Shown piece by piece: positions 17,407-24,963 of a stretch of DNA of 48,762 nt. The position numbers were made by a program, and so were the translations under genes. A model generated the notes under the pieces. That model saw only the letters and a list, made by a program, of their open reading frames with translations. It made no database searches and was not told the DNA's origin. Positions within the stretch are counted from its first letter, which is position 1. Each line of letters starts with the position of its first letter. Location: assembly GCA_020428465.1 (NCBI GenBank), contig JAGQMY010000025.1:1-48762 (forward strand), read 5' to 3'. The stretch comes from Candidatus Saccharimonadota bacterium. GTDB taxonomy: Bacteria; Patescibacteriota; Saccharimonadia; Saccharimonadales; SZUA-47.

Positions 17407-17913
17407 GTGGCTTCCAACCGTCATCTCGGTCGAATCGTAGCATTACAGACTTTGTATGAGCTCGATTTTAGACTCCAGGTTCAGGAGAAGAATCTCGATA
17501 TTGACGCTGTAATAAAGCGCAATATTAATCGTTACAGCGAAGTCATGCAGGACAAAGATTTCGTTGAGCATCTTATTAGGGGTGTGCTAGAAACAACTGA
17601 TAAACTTGACGATTTTATACAGCCCTTGGCACCTGATTGGCCTTTGAGTCAGATAGCAAGAATCGACAGAGTAATACTTCGTATCGGAGTTTGGGAACTT
17701 CAGAATTCATCTGAGGTGCCAGTGAAAGTTGTAATAAATGAAGCAGTCGAATTGGCAAAAGGATTTGGTGCTGATAATTCGTCCAAATTCGTCAACGGCG
17801 TACTGGGCTCAGCCGCTAAACAACTCGGAAAAGTTAAAGAGACAAAGACTAAAGGCCCTAAACAAAAAGATAACAAGTTAAGTGATACTAACTCAGACGG
17901 GGAAACCGCATAA
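17407..17913 (+). CDS. nusB: Transcription antitermination factor NusB
   Basis: 168 residues. MASNRHLGRIVALQTLYELDF at the start and PVKVVINEAVELAKGFGADNSSKFVNGVLG near residue 100-130 are NusB signatures. NusB with NusE (S10) binds boxA RNA and supports rRNA antitermination. A charged Lys/Asp-rich tail of about 30 residues extends beyond the usual 130-145. GTG start with SD-like GAGAGG upstream; 50 nt after rpmF, likely one transcript. The Nudix gene follows with 1 nt between. Confidence 0.95.
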   Translation: MASNRHLGRIVALQTLYELDFRLQVQEKNLDIDAVIKRNINRYSEVMQDKDFVEHLIRGVLETTDKLDDFIQPLAPDWPLSQIARIDRVILRIGVWELQNSSEVPVKVVINEAVELAKGFGADNSSKFVNGVLGSAAKQLGKVKETKTKGPKQKDNKLSDTNSDGETA

Positions 17914-17914
17914 A

Positions 17915-18409
17915 GTGAAAAGACCAAAGCCGATAAACGCATTTAAAAACATCGTCAAGCGTAGGAAAACAGCTATATCTGAAGTTGTTAAAGAGCCTAC
18001 TGCTGGTGGAGTTGTATGGCGCCGTAATAAGACCGGAACTGTTGAGATACTTCTTATTCAGGACGCTAAGGATCGCTGGACTATACCGAAGGGTCACATC
18101 GAAGAGGGAGAGACCGCGAAAGAAACGGCAGAGCGTGAGATTAGAGAAGAAACAGGTCTGCAAGAAATGGAAATGCAAGGTTGGCTAGGTAAAATTAATT
18201 TCCAATACCGACGACAGCAAAGCTTAGTTCTGATGACAACAGATATATTTTTGGTTGCAGCAAAGGGTGACACTGATAATATTAAGCCTGAAGAATGGAT
18301 GAAAGGTATTAAATGGCTTCCAGCTACTGATGCGTTAGAAAAAATTGAGTATGAAGACATCGGCAAGATTATATTATTAGGATTGAAGAAAATAAGACAA
18401 GGAAAGTGA
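17915..18409 (+). CDS. Nudix hydrolase
   Basis: About 164 residues from the GTG at 17915, 1 nt after the nusB stop; an alternative GTG at 17882 would overlap nusB and lacks support. A perfect Nudix box begins at GHIEEGETAKETAEREIREE and continues TGL (G-x5-E-x7-REUxEExGU). Upstream TAGGVVWRR and IPKG resemble MutT and Ap4A hydrolase types. Cleaves a nucleoside diphosphate linked to another moiety; the specific substrate is unclear. Basic N-terminal 25 residues are extra. Confidence 0.9.
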   Translation: MKRPKPINAFKNIVKRRKTAISEVVKEPTAGGVVWRRNKTGTVEILLIQDAKDRWTIPKGHIEEGETAKETAEREIREETGLQEMEMQGWLGKINFQYRRQQSLVLMTTDIFLVAAKGDTDNIKPEEWMKGIKWLPATDALEKIEYEDIGKIILLGLKKIRQGK

Positions 18410-18424
18410 GGAAGTATTTAAAAT

Positions 18425-18494
18425 AGTATTTAGCAGTTAGTATCTGATATTTTTACAAAATATACGAGATACAAGCTTCGAAATACTAAATACG
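18425..18494. repeat. Empty inverted pair of heptad arrays
   Basis: Forward units of the GTAT type at 18425-18452 (four, degenerate) face five reverse units at 18460-18494 (ATACG/ATACT type, all in phase). GTATTTAG (18426-18433) and CTAAATAC (18486-18493) are perfect inverted repeats. Same repeat type as around 716-1114 but with no ORF inside. Lies between the Nudix gene and rnc. Confidence 0.6.
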
Positions 18495-18499
18495 AATAA

Positions 18500-19192
18500 A
18501 TGATGGATACGACAAAATATTTAGAGTTCGCAAGTAACATACTTAAAACAAATTTTAATAACTTACAGCTACTAATCACAGCTTTTACGCATAGAAGTTA
18601 TGTCAACGAACATAAGAAGACAGCACGTGAGCATAATGAGAGATTAGAGTTTCTGGGTGATGCGGTTCTCGAGTTGGTCACGACCAAATTCCTCTATGAG
18701 AATTACGAGGAACCAGAGGGCGTATTAACTAACTGGCGAAGTAGTCTGGTGCGTACAGAGAGTATAGGAGCGGCAGCTGGTAATTGTGGTTTTGAACCGT
18801 TGCTTAGATTATCACGCGGTGAACGTAAGGCGAGCTCCGACCGCGCGAGGTTACAAATTCTTGCTAACGCATATGAAGCAGTGATTGGCGCTTTATACCT
18901 AGATCAAGGATATGATGCAGCTGCCGAATTTATCGAACGGACTCTAATCGTTACTTTCGATGACATACTAAAATCCGGTTCATGGCAGGATCCTAAATCC
19001 CGATACCAAGAAGTTGTACAAAGCGAAGAAGGCTTTACTCCTCAATACAAAGTGATCAGCGAAGACGGTCCTGACCATGATAAGACATTTAAAGTTGGTG
19101 TCTTTGTTAATGGTGAAATGCGAGCCGAGGGGCAGGGACCTAGTAAACAGTCAGCTCAAGTAGCAGCCGCCGAAAAAGCATTAAGAAATTAA
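18500..19192 (+). CDS. rnc: Ribonuclease III
   Basis: 230 residues. Catalytic signature HNERLEFLGDAVLELV near 47-62 and the second acidic site EAVIGALYLDQGYDAA near 124-139, then a C-terminal double-stranded RNA-binding domain (PKSRYQEVVQSEEGFTPQY and SKQSAQVAAAEKAL). Cleaves dsRNA in rRNA and mRNA maturation. Complete. Start is ATG at 18500 or 18503; the AT-rich heptad array lies directly upstream and no SD is seen. Confidence 0.97.
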   Translation: MMDTTKYLEFASNILKTNFNNLQLLITAFTHRSYVNEHKKTAREHNERLEFLGDAVLELVTTKFLYENYEEPEGVLTNWRSSLVRTESIGAAAGNCGFEPLLRLSRGERKASSDRARLQILANAYEAVIGALYLDQGYDAAAEFIERTLIVTFDDILKSGSWQDPKSRYQEVVQSEEGFTPQYKVISEDGPDHDKTFKVGVFVNGEMRAEGQGPSKQSAQVAAAEKALRN

Positions 19193-19240
19193 TATACAAG
19201 CGAGCGTTGAGAGTGAAGGGATATTATATGATTCTAATGC

Positions 19241-19269
19241 TTGCAAAAATACTAACTTATAAATATAGT
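19241..19269 (+). promoter_or_regulatory. Promoter of the 19277 gene
   Basis: -35 TTGCAA (19241-19246), 17-nt spacer, TATAGT (19264-19269), 7 nt before the ATG at 19277. No room for an RBS, so leaderless. Confidence 0.65.
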
Positions 19270-19276
19270 CTGCATA

Positions 19277-19957
19277 ATGAATAGGCTTGAAATTGCTACA
19301 GATCTAGATCCTAGTTGGACTCTGTCCAGAGTATTTCGAGGAATCGGCACAGAAGCAGAAAATGCTGTAGAACGTTTTGCTGATATGCAAGGCATACCAC
19401 TTGGAGTTGATACAAGAATAAAACATGTCGATGGTATAGGTAGCCTCATCTTGTTTAGAGGCAGAAAATCCGGAACCCCTACAAGCGCAAGAACTAGAGT
19501 GTTCGGAGTAAATATTAGTAATGGTAGGGGCAGATTTTTTCCTTTCCTAGTTTTCGAACAACATTCAAACAACCTTATCGGTGATGATTTTACTCCAAGT
19601 AATGTGCATGCTCAGCTTTTCGTAGATGGTAAAGTTTTGAAAGTAGGAGCCCATAAGTATTTTAGAGATAGATTTCGTGAAAGTGTTGGATTTTCAATAA
19701 GATCAGATTATGAAAGCTCAAGCGAAGAATATAGGAGTTGGCAAGATAAGATTAAGTCCTATGGAAAATCAGACGAATCTAGCGAAAGAGAACTTGCTGA
19801 GTGTAATCCAGAAGATCTGGGGCGCGTAAATGTTATCAATAAGTCAATTAGGCTTGCGTCCGCAGCAGTTTTGTCAATTTTGGCTGGTAATAATTATGCT
19901 GAAGTTTTAGAAGAAGCGAATGGTCTCCAAAGACAAATATTGGGTCTTGAAGGATAA
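19277..19957 (+). CDS. Orphan soluble protein, unknown function
   Basis: 226 residues, no signal peptide or membrane helix. Mixed alpha/beta composition; features include HVDGIGSLILFRGRKSGTPT and a helical Glu/Arg-rich C-terminal third (from about residue 165). No family recognised. It lies between rnc and rpsP, which are otherwise part of one translation-related cluster, and has its own strong leaderless promoter, so it looks like an independently expressed insertion. Confidence 0.65.
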   Translation: MNRLEIATDLDPSWTLSRVFRGIGTEAENAVERFADMQGIPLGVDTRIKHVDGIGSLILFRGRKSGTPTSARTRVFGVNISNGRGRFFPFLVFEQHSNNLIGDDFTPSNVHAQLFVDGKVLKVGAHKYFRDRFRESVGFSIRSDYESSSEEYRSWQDKIKSYGKSDESSERELAECNPEDLGRVNVINKSIRLASAAVLSILAGNNYAEVLEEANGLQRQILGLEG

Positions 19958-19985
19958 CGGGCAAATAATAACGTCCCTTCTTTGC

Positions 19986-20014
19986 TTGCTTTTTTTCACC
20001 TCTGTTAGTATAAT
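19986..20014 (+). promoter_or_regulatory. Promoter of rpsP
   Basis: TTGCTT (19986-19991), 17-nt spacer, TATAAT (20009-20014), about 48 nt before the rpsP ATG, leaving a leader containing a purine-rich GAAAGAGAG. Confidence 0.6.
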
Positions 20015-20062
20015 CTATATCTAGTTATTAATCTAAATGATGAAAGAGAGCATTGTAAGTAC

Positions 20063-20521
20063 ATGTTAGCAATTCGAATGCAGCGTGTTGGCCGTAAAGG
20101 TCATCCCGAATACCGTGTTGTTGTGCAGGATTCCAAACTCAGCCCAACAAGCGAGCGCGTAGTAGCGCGTATCGGTCACTTTAACCCTCATAATAAAGAG
20201 GTTACGCTTGATAAAGAAAAAGTGACTTTTTATCTGGACAATGGTGCACGACCAAGTCCTAGAGTAGTAAAAATGCTTCAAGCAGAAAAAATAAAATTAC
20301 CTGAGTGGGTAGTAGCACCGGCCACCGATAAGAAACGGGAGATACGGAACGCAGAAAAACTACGACGAAATCAACCAGCTGAAGAAGTAAAAGAAGAGCT
20401 TAAGGTTGAAGAGTCGAAAGAAGATGAAAGTTCAACTACAGAAGAGTCGCCAGAAGCTATAGCTGATGAGACGATAACAGAAAGTTCTGAAACCGAAGAC
20501 ACACCTGCAACGCAAGCCTAG
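20063..20521 (+). CDS. rpsP: Ribosomal protein bS16 with acidic C-terminal extension
   Basis: 152 residues. The first 80 are a standard S16: MLAIRMQRVGRKGHPEYRVV, then ERVVARIGHFNPH and FYLDNGARPSPRVVKML. The remaining 70 residues are a Glu/Ser/Thr-rich disordered tail. Small-subunit protein needed for 30S assembly. The KH-domain gene follows at 53 nt, the usual rpsP-khpA-trmD order, here with extra material before trmD. Confidence 0.97.
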   Translation: MLAIRMQRVGRKGHPEYRVVVQDSKLSPTSERVVARIGHFNPHNKEVTLDKEKVTFYLDNGARPSPRVVKMLQAEKIKLPEWVVAPATDKKREIRNAEKLRRNQPAEEVKEELKVEESKEDESSTTEESPEAIADETITESSETEDTPATQA

Positions 20522-20574
20522 AGTAATTTTGTTTTAAAAAATTTTATAATCTGAAATATGTAAGGAGAAATACC

Positions 20575-21060
20575 ATGAGTGAAACGACTATTGACCAGCA
20601 ATTTATCGAATATGTAGTAAAGTCTCTAGTTAGCAAACCTGACAGTGTGAAAGTTGAGAGAATCATTGATGAAAAAGGCGTTCTATTAACGCTGACTGTA
20701 GATCCAGAAGACTTAGGAAGAGTTATCGGTAAAAGAGGTGCAACAGCACAAAGTCTAAGAACATTACTCAGAGCACTTGGTACTAAGAATGAGGCGAGAT
20801 ATAACCTTAAAATCGTTGACAATGGAATCCCACGCGAAGAACGCTATACCGATAACAGAGAACAAACATCAAGTTCCGATGATAATTCATATACCACGAC
20901 ACCAGCTAGCGCTAGCGATGACAGCTGGAGCACAGCTCCCGTTGTAGATAACGATTCAGATTCAGCGGCTACAAATGCAGCTGATGCCAGCGGCGAAGAA
21001 GAATCATCTGTTTCTCGACATCGAAAAGATCTCGAAGATTTAGACGATCTCGATATTTAA
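20575..21060 (+). CDS. khpA: KhpA-like KH-domain RNA-binding protein
   Basis: 161 residues. Residues 1-82 match KhpA: IEYVVKSLVSKPDSV, VDPEDLGRVIGKRGATAQSL with the KH GxxG loop GKRG at 52-55, then LRTLLRALG. The last 75 residues are an acidic Ser/Asp/Glu-rich tail, as in the preceding rpsP product. KhpA binds RNA and affects cell size in Gram-positives. SD AAGGAG 8 nt before the ATG. Family firm; the tail is unusual for KhpA. Confidence 0.92.
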   Translation: MSETTIDQQFIEYVVKSLVSKPDSVKVERIIDEKGVLLTLTVDPEDLGRVIGKRGATAQSLRTLLRALGTKNEARYNLKIVDNGIPREERYTDNREQTSSSDDNSYTTTPASASDDSWSTAPVVDNDSDSAATNAADASGEEESSVSRHRKDLEDLDDLDI

Positions 21061-21064
21061 GAGA

Positions 21065-21106
21065 CGTATTTCGTATGACGTATAACGTATGATGTATCTT
21101 GTATTT
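21065..21106 (+). repeat. Heptad repeat array, forward (6 units)
   Basis: Six in-phase 7-bp units starting at 21065, 21072, 21079, 21086, 21093 and 21100: four CGTATNN then two TGTATNN. It follows khpA directly. No ORF and no opposing array is seen within 100 nt. Confidence 0.7.
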
Positions 21107-21126
21107 AACGATTGTTAATAAAAGAT

Positions 21127-21154
21127 TTGAAAGATTTGCATCGTTTGTTATAAT
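21127..21154 (+). promoter_or_regulatory. Promoter of candidate small RNA
   Basis: -35 TTGAAA (21127-21132), 16-nt spacer ending in TGT, TATAAT (21149-21154). No plus-strand ORF follows before the hairpin at 21243-21273. Confidence 0.6.
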
Positions 21155-21160
21155 TGGTTT

Positions 21161-21280
21161 AGTCGAATAAAAATAAAAACGACTGCGAGAAACCAAACAA
21201 GCTCATGCGAGCGAACACAAATGTTCGGAGCTTTATGTGAGTAAATAACCACTCTGAGTAAGGGTGGTTATTTAGTTAGT
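21161..21280 (+). ncRNA. Candidate structured small RNA, about 115 nt
   Basis: Starts just after a good promoter. AAGCTC (21199-21204) pairs with GAGCTT (21228-21233) around an inner GAACA-CAAA-TGTTC hairpin (21213-21226). It ends in a 10-bp stem AAATAACCAC/GTGGTTATTT (21243-21273) which could terminate transcription from both sides. I do not recognise an RNA family. It is not 4.5S, tmRNA or RNase P by visible motifs. Confidence 0.45.
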
Positions 21281-21300
21281 CAAATCATCCAAAACAGAAA

Positions 21301-21870
21301 CTAACGAGAAGCCGCAGTATACCAAAACAGTAGCTTCTTTGCACCTCTAGGTAGTGGTGCTGCCGCGTGTACGATGCAATTATAGTCAAATCTGGCTATC
21401 TGGCCATTTTTACCCAGCAACCAGGCGCCAAAATCGGAAGGCAATGAATTCCTTACATAAAGTGCTCCGTTGCTTCCAGCTCGTTCGAAGAAGTCCTGAG
21501 AGTAATAATGCTCCTCGGCTAGAACATTCGCCGGTTCTCCAGGAAACATTATTGTGCCCGCATTCGGGACATTACATATTGTCATTATATATTTGACAGC
21601 GACTATACCAGGATTATCTTTGTGTATATCTGAATTGTGATTAAAGCGCTCGTGATTATGAAACTCAGGAAGAAGACCTACTTTTTCTAGCTCTAGACCT
21701 GACACATGGGGGCGTATAGTCTCGGCAAACCATTGTCTCGCAAGTGTTATACCTTCAGGTAATTTGTCCGAAGTATTTCTCTGGTAAATTTCTAGATAAC
21801 TGTCGAATTCGGCTAACGCTTGTTCTTGAATATCACAGGGAAGTACATCTGGCAATAATTCACATATCAT
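21301..21870 (-). CDS. Orphan protein resembling an Fe(II)/2-oxoglutarate dioxygenase
   Basis: 189 residues from the ATG at 21870; a start at 21906 would lie inside trmD. Motif order fits a beta-helix oxygenase: HKD (H83, D85) and a distal His in NCIVHAAAPLPRGAKKLLFWY (H168) followed by basic residues (R175, K178/K179) that could hold 2-oxoglutarate. This is similar in logic, not sequence, to the gene at 12134. It is divergent from trmD, the two starts only 21 nt apart, so the promoters overlap. Assignment is tentative. Confidence 0.5.
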   Translation of the reverse strand: MICELLPDVLPCDIQEQALAEFDSYLEIYQRNTSDKLPEGITLARQWFAETIRPHVSGLELEKVGLLPEFHNHERFNHNSDIHKDNPGIVAVKYIMTICNVPNAGTIMFPGEPANVLAEEHYYSQDFFERAGSNGALYVRNSLPSDFGAWLLGKNGQIARFDYNCIVHAAAPLPRGAKKLLFWYTAASR

Positions 21871-21872
21871 GA

Positions 21873-21878
21873 TATAAT
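21873..21878 (+). promoter_or_regulatory. -10 element of trmD
   Basis: TATAAT 13 nt before the trmD ATG, giving a leader of only about 6 nt. It lies between trmD and the start of the divergent gene at 21870. Confidence 0.5.
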
Positions 21879-21891
21879 AATACAATAAATT

Positions 21892-22539
21892 ATGAAAAAA
21901 GTCCAAATAATCACACTTTTCCCAGAGATGTTAGACAAAGTTTTAAACAGCTCTATGATGTGGAAAGCTCAAGAAGCCAAAGCCGTAGAATTCTCGACAA
22001 TTAATTTGCGAAAGTTCGGACTTGGTTCAAGAAAACAAGTAGATGATCCTCCATACGGCGGTGGTGACGGAATGCTTTTGATGATAGAGCCACTCGTTTC
22101 TGCTATAGAATACGCGAAGAAAAAAGACCCTGACGCAGTCGTTCTGTTGCCAACTCCGAGAGGTCACATATACAAACAATCAGATGCGAAGAGGTTTGCT
22201 AATGACGACAAGGGCATGATTATTGTTTGTCCCAGATATGAGGGCTATGATGAGCGCATCGTGAATTGGGTAGATGAACAGATTTGTGTAGGAAATTATG
22301 TATTAACTGGCGGTGAAATTCCTGCGATGATTATTGTCGATAGCGTTGTTAGACTATTACCTGGAGTACTAGGCGGTCTCAATTCAGCCGAAGAAGAATC
22401 ATTCCAAAAAGACGATAAAACAATAGAATATCCTCAGTATACTAGACCGCTCAAGTTCAGAGATTTGAAAGTACCCGAAGTGCTAATAAGTGGTCATCAT
22501 GCAGAAATAGCAAAATGGCGTAAAGATAACCAGAAATAA
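21892..22539 (+). CDS. trmD: tRNA (guanine-37-N1)-methyltransferase
   Basis: 215 residues. ITLFPEMLDKVLNSSMMWKA, DDPPYGGGDGMLLMIEP, the trefoil-knot segments LLPTPRGHIYKQ, CPRYEGYDERI and GNYVLTGGEIPAM, then LLPGVLGG and the C-terminal ISGHHAEIAKWR are all TrmD signatures. Uses S-adenosylmethionine to make m1G37, which prevents frameshifting. The C-terminal domain is shorter than in E. coli (255 residues). Shares a bidirectional start region with the minus-strand orphan. Confidence 0.96.
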   Translation: MKKVQIITLFPEMLDKVLNSSMMWKAQEAKAVEFSTINLRKFGLGSRKQVDDPPYGGGDGMLLMIEPLVSAIEYAKKKDPDAVVLLPTPRGHIYKQSDAKRFANDDKGMIIVCPRYEGYDERIVNWVDEQICVGNYVLTGGEIPAMIIVDSVVRLLPGVLGGLNSAEEESFQKDDKTIEYPQYTRPLKFRDLKVPEVLISGHHAEIAKWRKDNQK

Positions 22540-22540
22540 T

Positions 22541-23209
22541 ATGGGCGACGTAATACATGTTAACTTTGGTGGGAGACAAGTTCCTCCTGAAATCGAACCA
22601 ACGGGCTCAAATGGCGGAACAATAGAGCTCCACAGTTTAGCTATTGCAAATCATGCAATGAATACAAAAAGAATCCTTGGTCTATTTAGTGGCTATACTA
22701 GAAGTAGGATTGCGGGAAACATGTCTGACAAATCGGTAAGTTTTGGGACAGTGATGGCCACCGATGATCCTAATCCTTTTGGTTTTATAGGATTTCAAAG
22801 TAATAAAGTAGGTGTGGATATTATTGTTACTGATAATTTCGCTAACTTATTTCGACCTTTTGTTTTTCCTGATGAGAACTGTGAACTTAAAGCAAGTAAA
22901 TTTGCAACATTTTACTGTAGTGCTTTGGCGATTGCCGCTTGTCAACCATCACTCTCTAATATCACTTTGAGAAGGATGAAAACAGGAATAGATAAAGAAG
23001 TATGGAGTAGGACTGGTGAAGCAAATAATGATTTACTTATCCATCGTTTTAGGTTTTCGGCTGGTTGCTTGTTCGCTATCCTACAATGTACACCCGAAGA
23101 AATCCCGCTGGCAACATCACTAGACGCAGCTAATCTGTCGGTGCAAGAAGCGTCTATGATTAATCCGCTACCGACAAATAAGCTAGATCTAGTTCTCCCG
23201 CTTTATTAG
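22541..23209 (+). CDS. Orphan soluble protein, unknown function
   Basis: 222 residues starting 1 nt after the trmD stop, so probably co-transcribed and translationally coupled. No signal peptide or membrane span. Visible features: GFIGFQSNKVGVDIIVTDNF in the middle and a short Cys-containing helix (FYCSALAIAACQPS). No family recognised. Base composition is like its neighbours but Arg roughly equals Lys, as in the other orphan genes. Confidence 0.6.
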   Translation: MGDVIHVNFGGRQVPPEIEPTGSNGGTIELHSLAIANHAMNTKRILGLFSGYTRSRIAGNMSDKSVSFGTVMATDDPNPFGFIGFQSNKVGVDIIVTDNFANLFRPFVFPDENCELKASKFATFYCSALAIAACQPSLSNITLRRMKTGIDKEVWSRTGEANNDLLIHRFRFSAGCLFAILQCTPEEIPLATSLDAANLSVQEASMINPLPTNKLDLVLPLY

Positions 23210-23229
23210 GATGACCGTTAAGCCTAAGG

Positions 23230-23252
23230 TATAATAATAAGCATTAAAGGTG
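23230..23252 (+). promoter_or_regulatory. Promoter -10 and SD of sodN
   Basis: TATAAT at 23230-23235 and a strong SD (AAAGGTGAGGTG, 23246-23252 core) before the ATG at 23255. Unlike many neighbours this gene has a conventional leader. No Nur-like TTGC palindrome is seen here. Confidence 0.5.
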
Positions 23253-23254
23253 AG

Positions 23255-23665
23255 GTGAATATGCTTAAGAATTTTATCAAACCAGTATATGCACACTGTG
23301 ATGTGCCTTGTGGGATTTATGAAACCGATACAATGATGCACGCTGCGGCTACATGTAAGCGCATGGTTGAAAAGCACAAAGAATTGGGAGATTTGTCATC
23401 ACCAGAAAACCTTAATCAATTCGTTAGAATTGTAGAGACGAAAGAGAAACACGCTCAAAACTGCAAAGATCAACTCTATCTTTTATGGAGTGATTATTTT
23501 AAACCTGAGCATTTAGAAAAATTTCCTGATTTGCATGATAAATTTTGGATGGCTACCAAACAATGCGGAAAAGTTAAGCAAACCCTAAGCATAGAAGAAT
23601 GTGATAAATTGATTGATATGGTTCATGACATATCTCATATTTTCGCTGATTCTAAAAAAGGCTGA
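23255..23665 (+). CDS. sodN: Nickel superoxide dismutase precursor
   Basis: 136 residues. After an 11-residue propeptide (MLKNFIKPVYA) comes the nickel hook HCDVPCGIY: His12, Cys13, Cys17 and Tyr20 correspond to mature H1, C2, C6 and Y9. The rest, including LYLLWSDYFKPEHLEKFPDLHDKFW, matches the four-helix NiSOD body. Converts superoxide to oxygen and peroxide. Maturation needs removal of the propeptide to free His1; the very next gene encodes the matching protease. Propeptide is shorter than in Streptomyces. Confidence 0.95.
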   Translation: MNMLKNFIKPVYAHCDVPCGIYETDTMMHAAATCKRMVEKHKELGDLSSPENLNQFVRIVETKEKHAQNCKDQLYLLWSDYFKPEHLEKFPDLHDKFWMATKQCGKVKQTLSIEECDKLIDMVHDISHIFADSKKG

Positions 23666-23673
23666 TTAATAAC

Positions 23674-23955
23674 TTGTTTTATTTCAGACGAATAGTTGGC
23701 AACAGTATGTATCCAACTTACAAAGAGGGTCAGATAATAATGATTAGACACACCAGAAATTTTAAGGTTGGTGATGTTGTTGTCGCAATTTTAGATGGTA
23801 AGGAAGTTATAAAACGGATCACATCTTATGACCATGGGTCGGTATTTTTAGAAGGCGACAATAAGCACAACTCAACAGACAGTCGACACAAAGGCGCTAT
23901 TCCAGATAGGAAGATTCTAGGTGTAGTCGCTTGGCCAAAAAGAAATCTAAAGTAA
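23674..23955 (+). CDS. sodX: NiSOD maturation protease (S24/S26 family, SodX-like)
   Basis: 93 residues from a TTG at 23674, 8 nt after the sodN stop; no later start would keep the catalytic serine. Ser-Lys dyad: S11 in VGNSMYPTY and K47 in GKEVIKRI, then EGDNKHNSTDSR, the S26 box. These short soluble S26-like proteases are encoded beside sodN in actinobacteria and cyanobacteria and cut the propeptide before His1. The TTG start is inferred. Its 3' end overlaps the convergent minus-strand gene by 9 nt. Confidence 0.9.
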   Translation: MFYFRRIVGNSMYPTYKEGQIIMIRHTRNFKVGDVVVAILDGKEVIKRITSYDHGSVFLEGDNKHNSTDSRHKGAIPDRKILGVVAWPKRNLK

Positions 23956-24906
23956 TTTCTTCTCTCGCAAATATAAATAAGAAAACATCCCAGGGATTAG
24001 AGGTTGCCAATAGTTAGCAGTTCTGAACAGAAGGGCAATACTAGTCGCGTCTGGTGCGCTATAGCCAAGAACAACTAAAGCACTCATTGTACCGGCTTCG
24101 ACAGCTCCTAGGCCCCCAGGAGTCGGTATAACACCACCTATGAATATCCCAGCACTTAATGCTATTAAAGCGTCAACTATAGTTATATTTATCGATAGTG
24201 CTTTAGCCGACAGGAAAATCATAAAGGTATGACCAAGCGTAATTGCTGTGGCATCAAGGAAAAGCAAAACTAGTTTCTTCGGTGATTTACGAAGACTAAT
24301 CAACATTGAACCCCATTGGAATTTAACTTTCTTTACTATTTTTTTAGTTGCCCTAGCGTGGGATAGCAGGAAAATTAACATTGCAAAAACTAATATTACT
24401 AATATAAAAACTAATAAATATCTGCCAGTCAGATTATTTAATATTCTTTCTAAAATATTGGGGTGAACAAACATAGCTATTGTTAATAGAATAATATTTG
24501 TAAATATGCCGATTAGGTTATTGGTAACTACTATAAGTATTGCTTTATCCAGTTTGATACCTGACTTACTAAGATATCTCGCACCGACGCTTATTTGGCC
24601 TAGGCCTCCCGGTATTATTCGAGCAGGTCCAGCTCCAGAGAGCTGTGCTAAGCATGTCATGGCAAGAGATAGCTTTTTTGTTGACAATAATATATATCCG
24701 AAAACAGCAATCGGTAACATCGCCCAGTAAAAAAGTAGTAATGCGCCAAGGTAGAATACATCACCTCTACGAATGTCTGAAACGGCTTGAACTATGACAT
24801 GTCTCTGACTAACGCATACCCATACTAAGACCCCGAAGCCTATCAGCTCTAATAAGGCGCGTTTTTTTAGATGGTTTTGTTTGATAATTTTTAATTTTTT
24901 CATCAT
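23947..24906 (-). CDS. Flippase-like / lysylphosphatidylglycerol synthase TM-region protein (UPF0104)
   Basis: About 319 residues from the ATG at 24906; a longer reading would need a TTG at 24951. Seven or eight membrane helices with the family marks GPARIIPGGLGQISVGARYLS, GGVIPTPGGLGAVEAG and LLFRTANYWQPLIPG near the C terminus. The family includes the membrane half of MprF and AglD-type lipid flippases. There is no aminoacyl-transferase domain, so a lipid-linked translocation role is more likely than lysyl transfer; this is inference. Confidence 0.85.
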   Translation of the reverse strand: MMKKLKIIKQNHLKKRALLELIGFGVLVWVCVSQRHVIVQAVSDIRRGDVFYLGALLLFYWAMLPIAVFGYILLSTKKLSLAMTCLAQLSGAGPARIIPGGLGQISVGARYLSKSGIKLDKAILIVVTNNLIGIFTNIILLTIAMFVHPNILERILNNLTGRYLLVFILVILVFAMLIFLLSHARATKKIVKKVKFQWGSMLISLRKSPKKLVLLFLDATAITLGHTFMIFLSAKALSINITIVDALIALSAGIFIGGVIPTPGGLGAVEAGTMSALVVLGYSAPDATSIALLFRTANYWQPLIPGMFSYLYLREKKLL

Positions 24907-24963
24907 ATAACCGTTAGCATTATGATAGCAGGACAATGAATTAATGTGCAATCTATGCTAAAT

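Noticed and set aside
24907-24951. TTG-initiated N-terminal extension of the flippase-like protein
   Set aside because: Unusual start, no SD; the extra residues have no family support. ATG at 24906 chosen.
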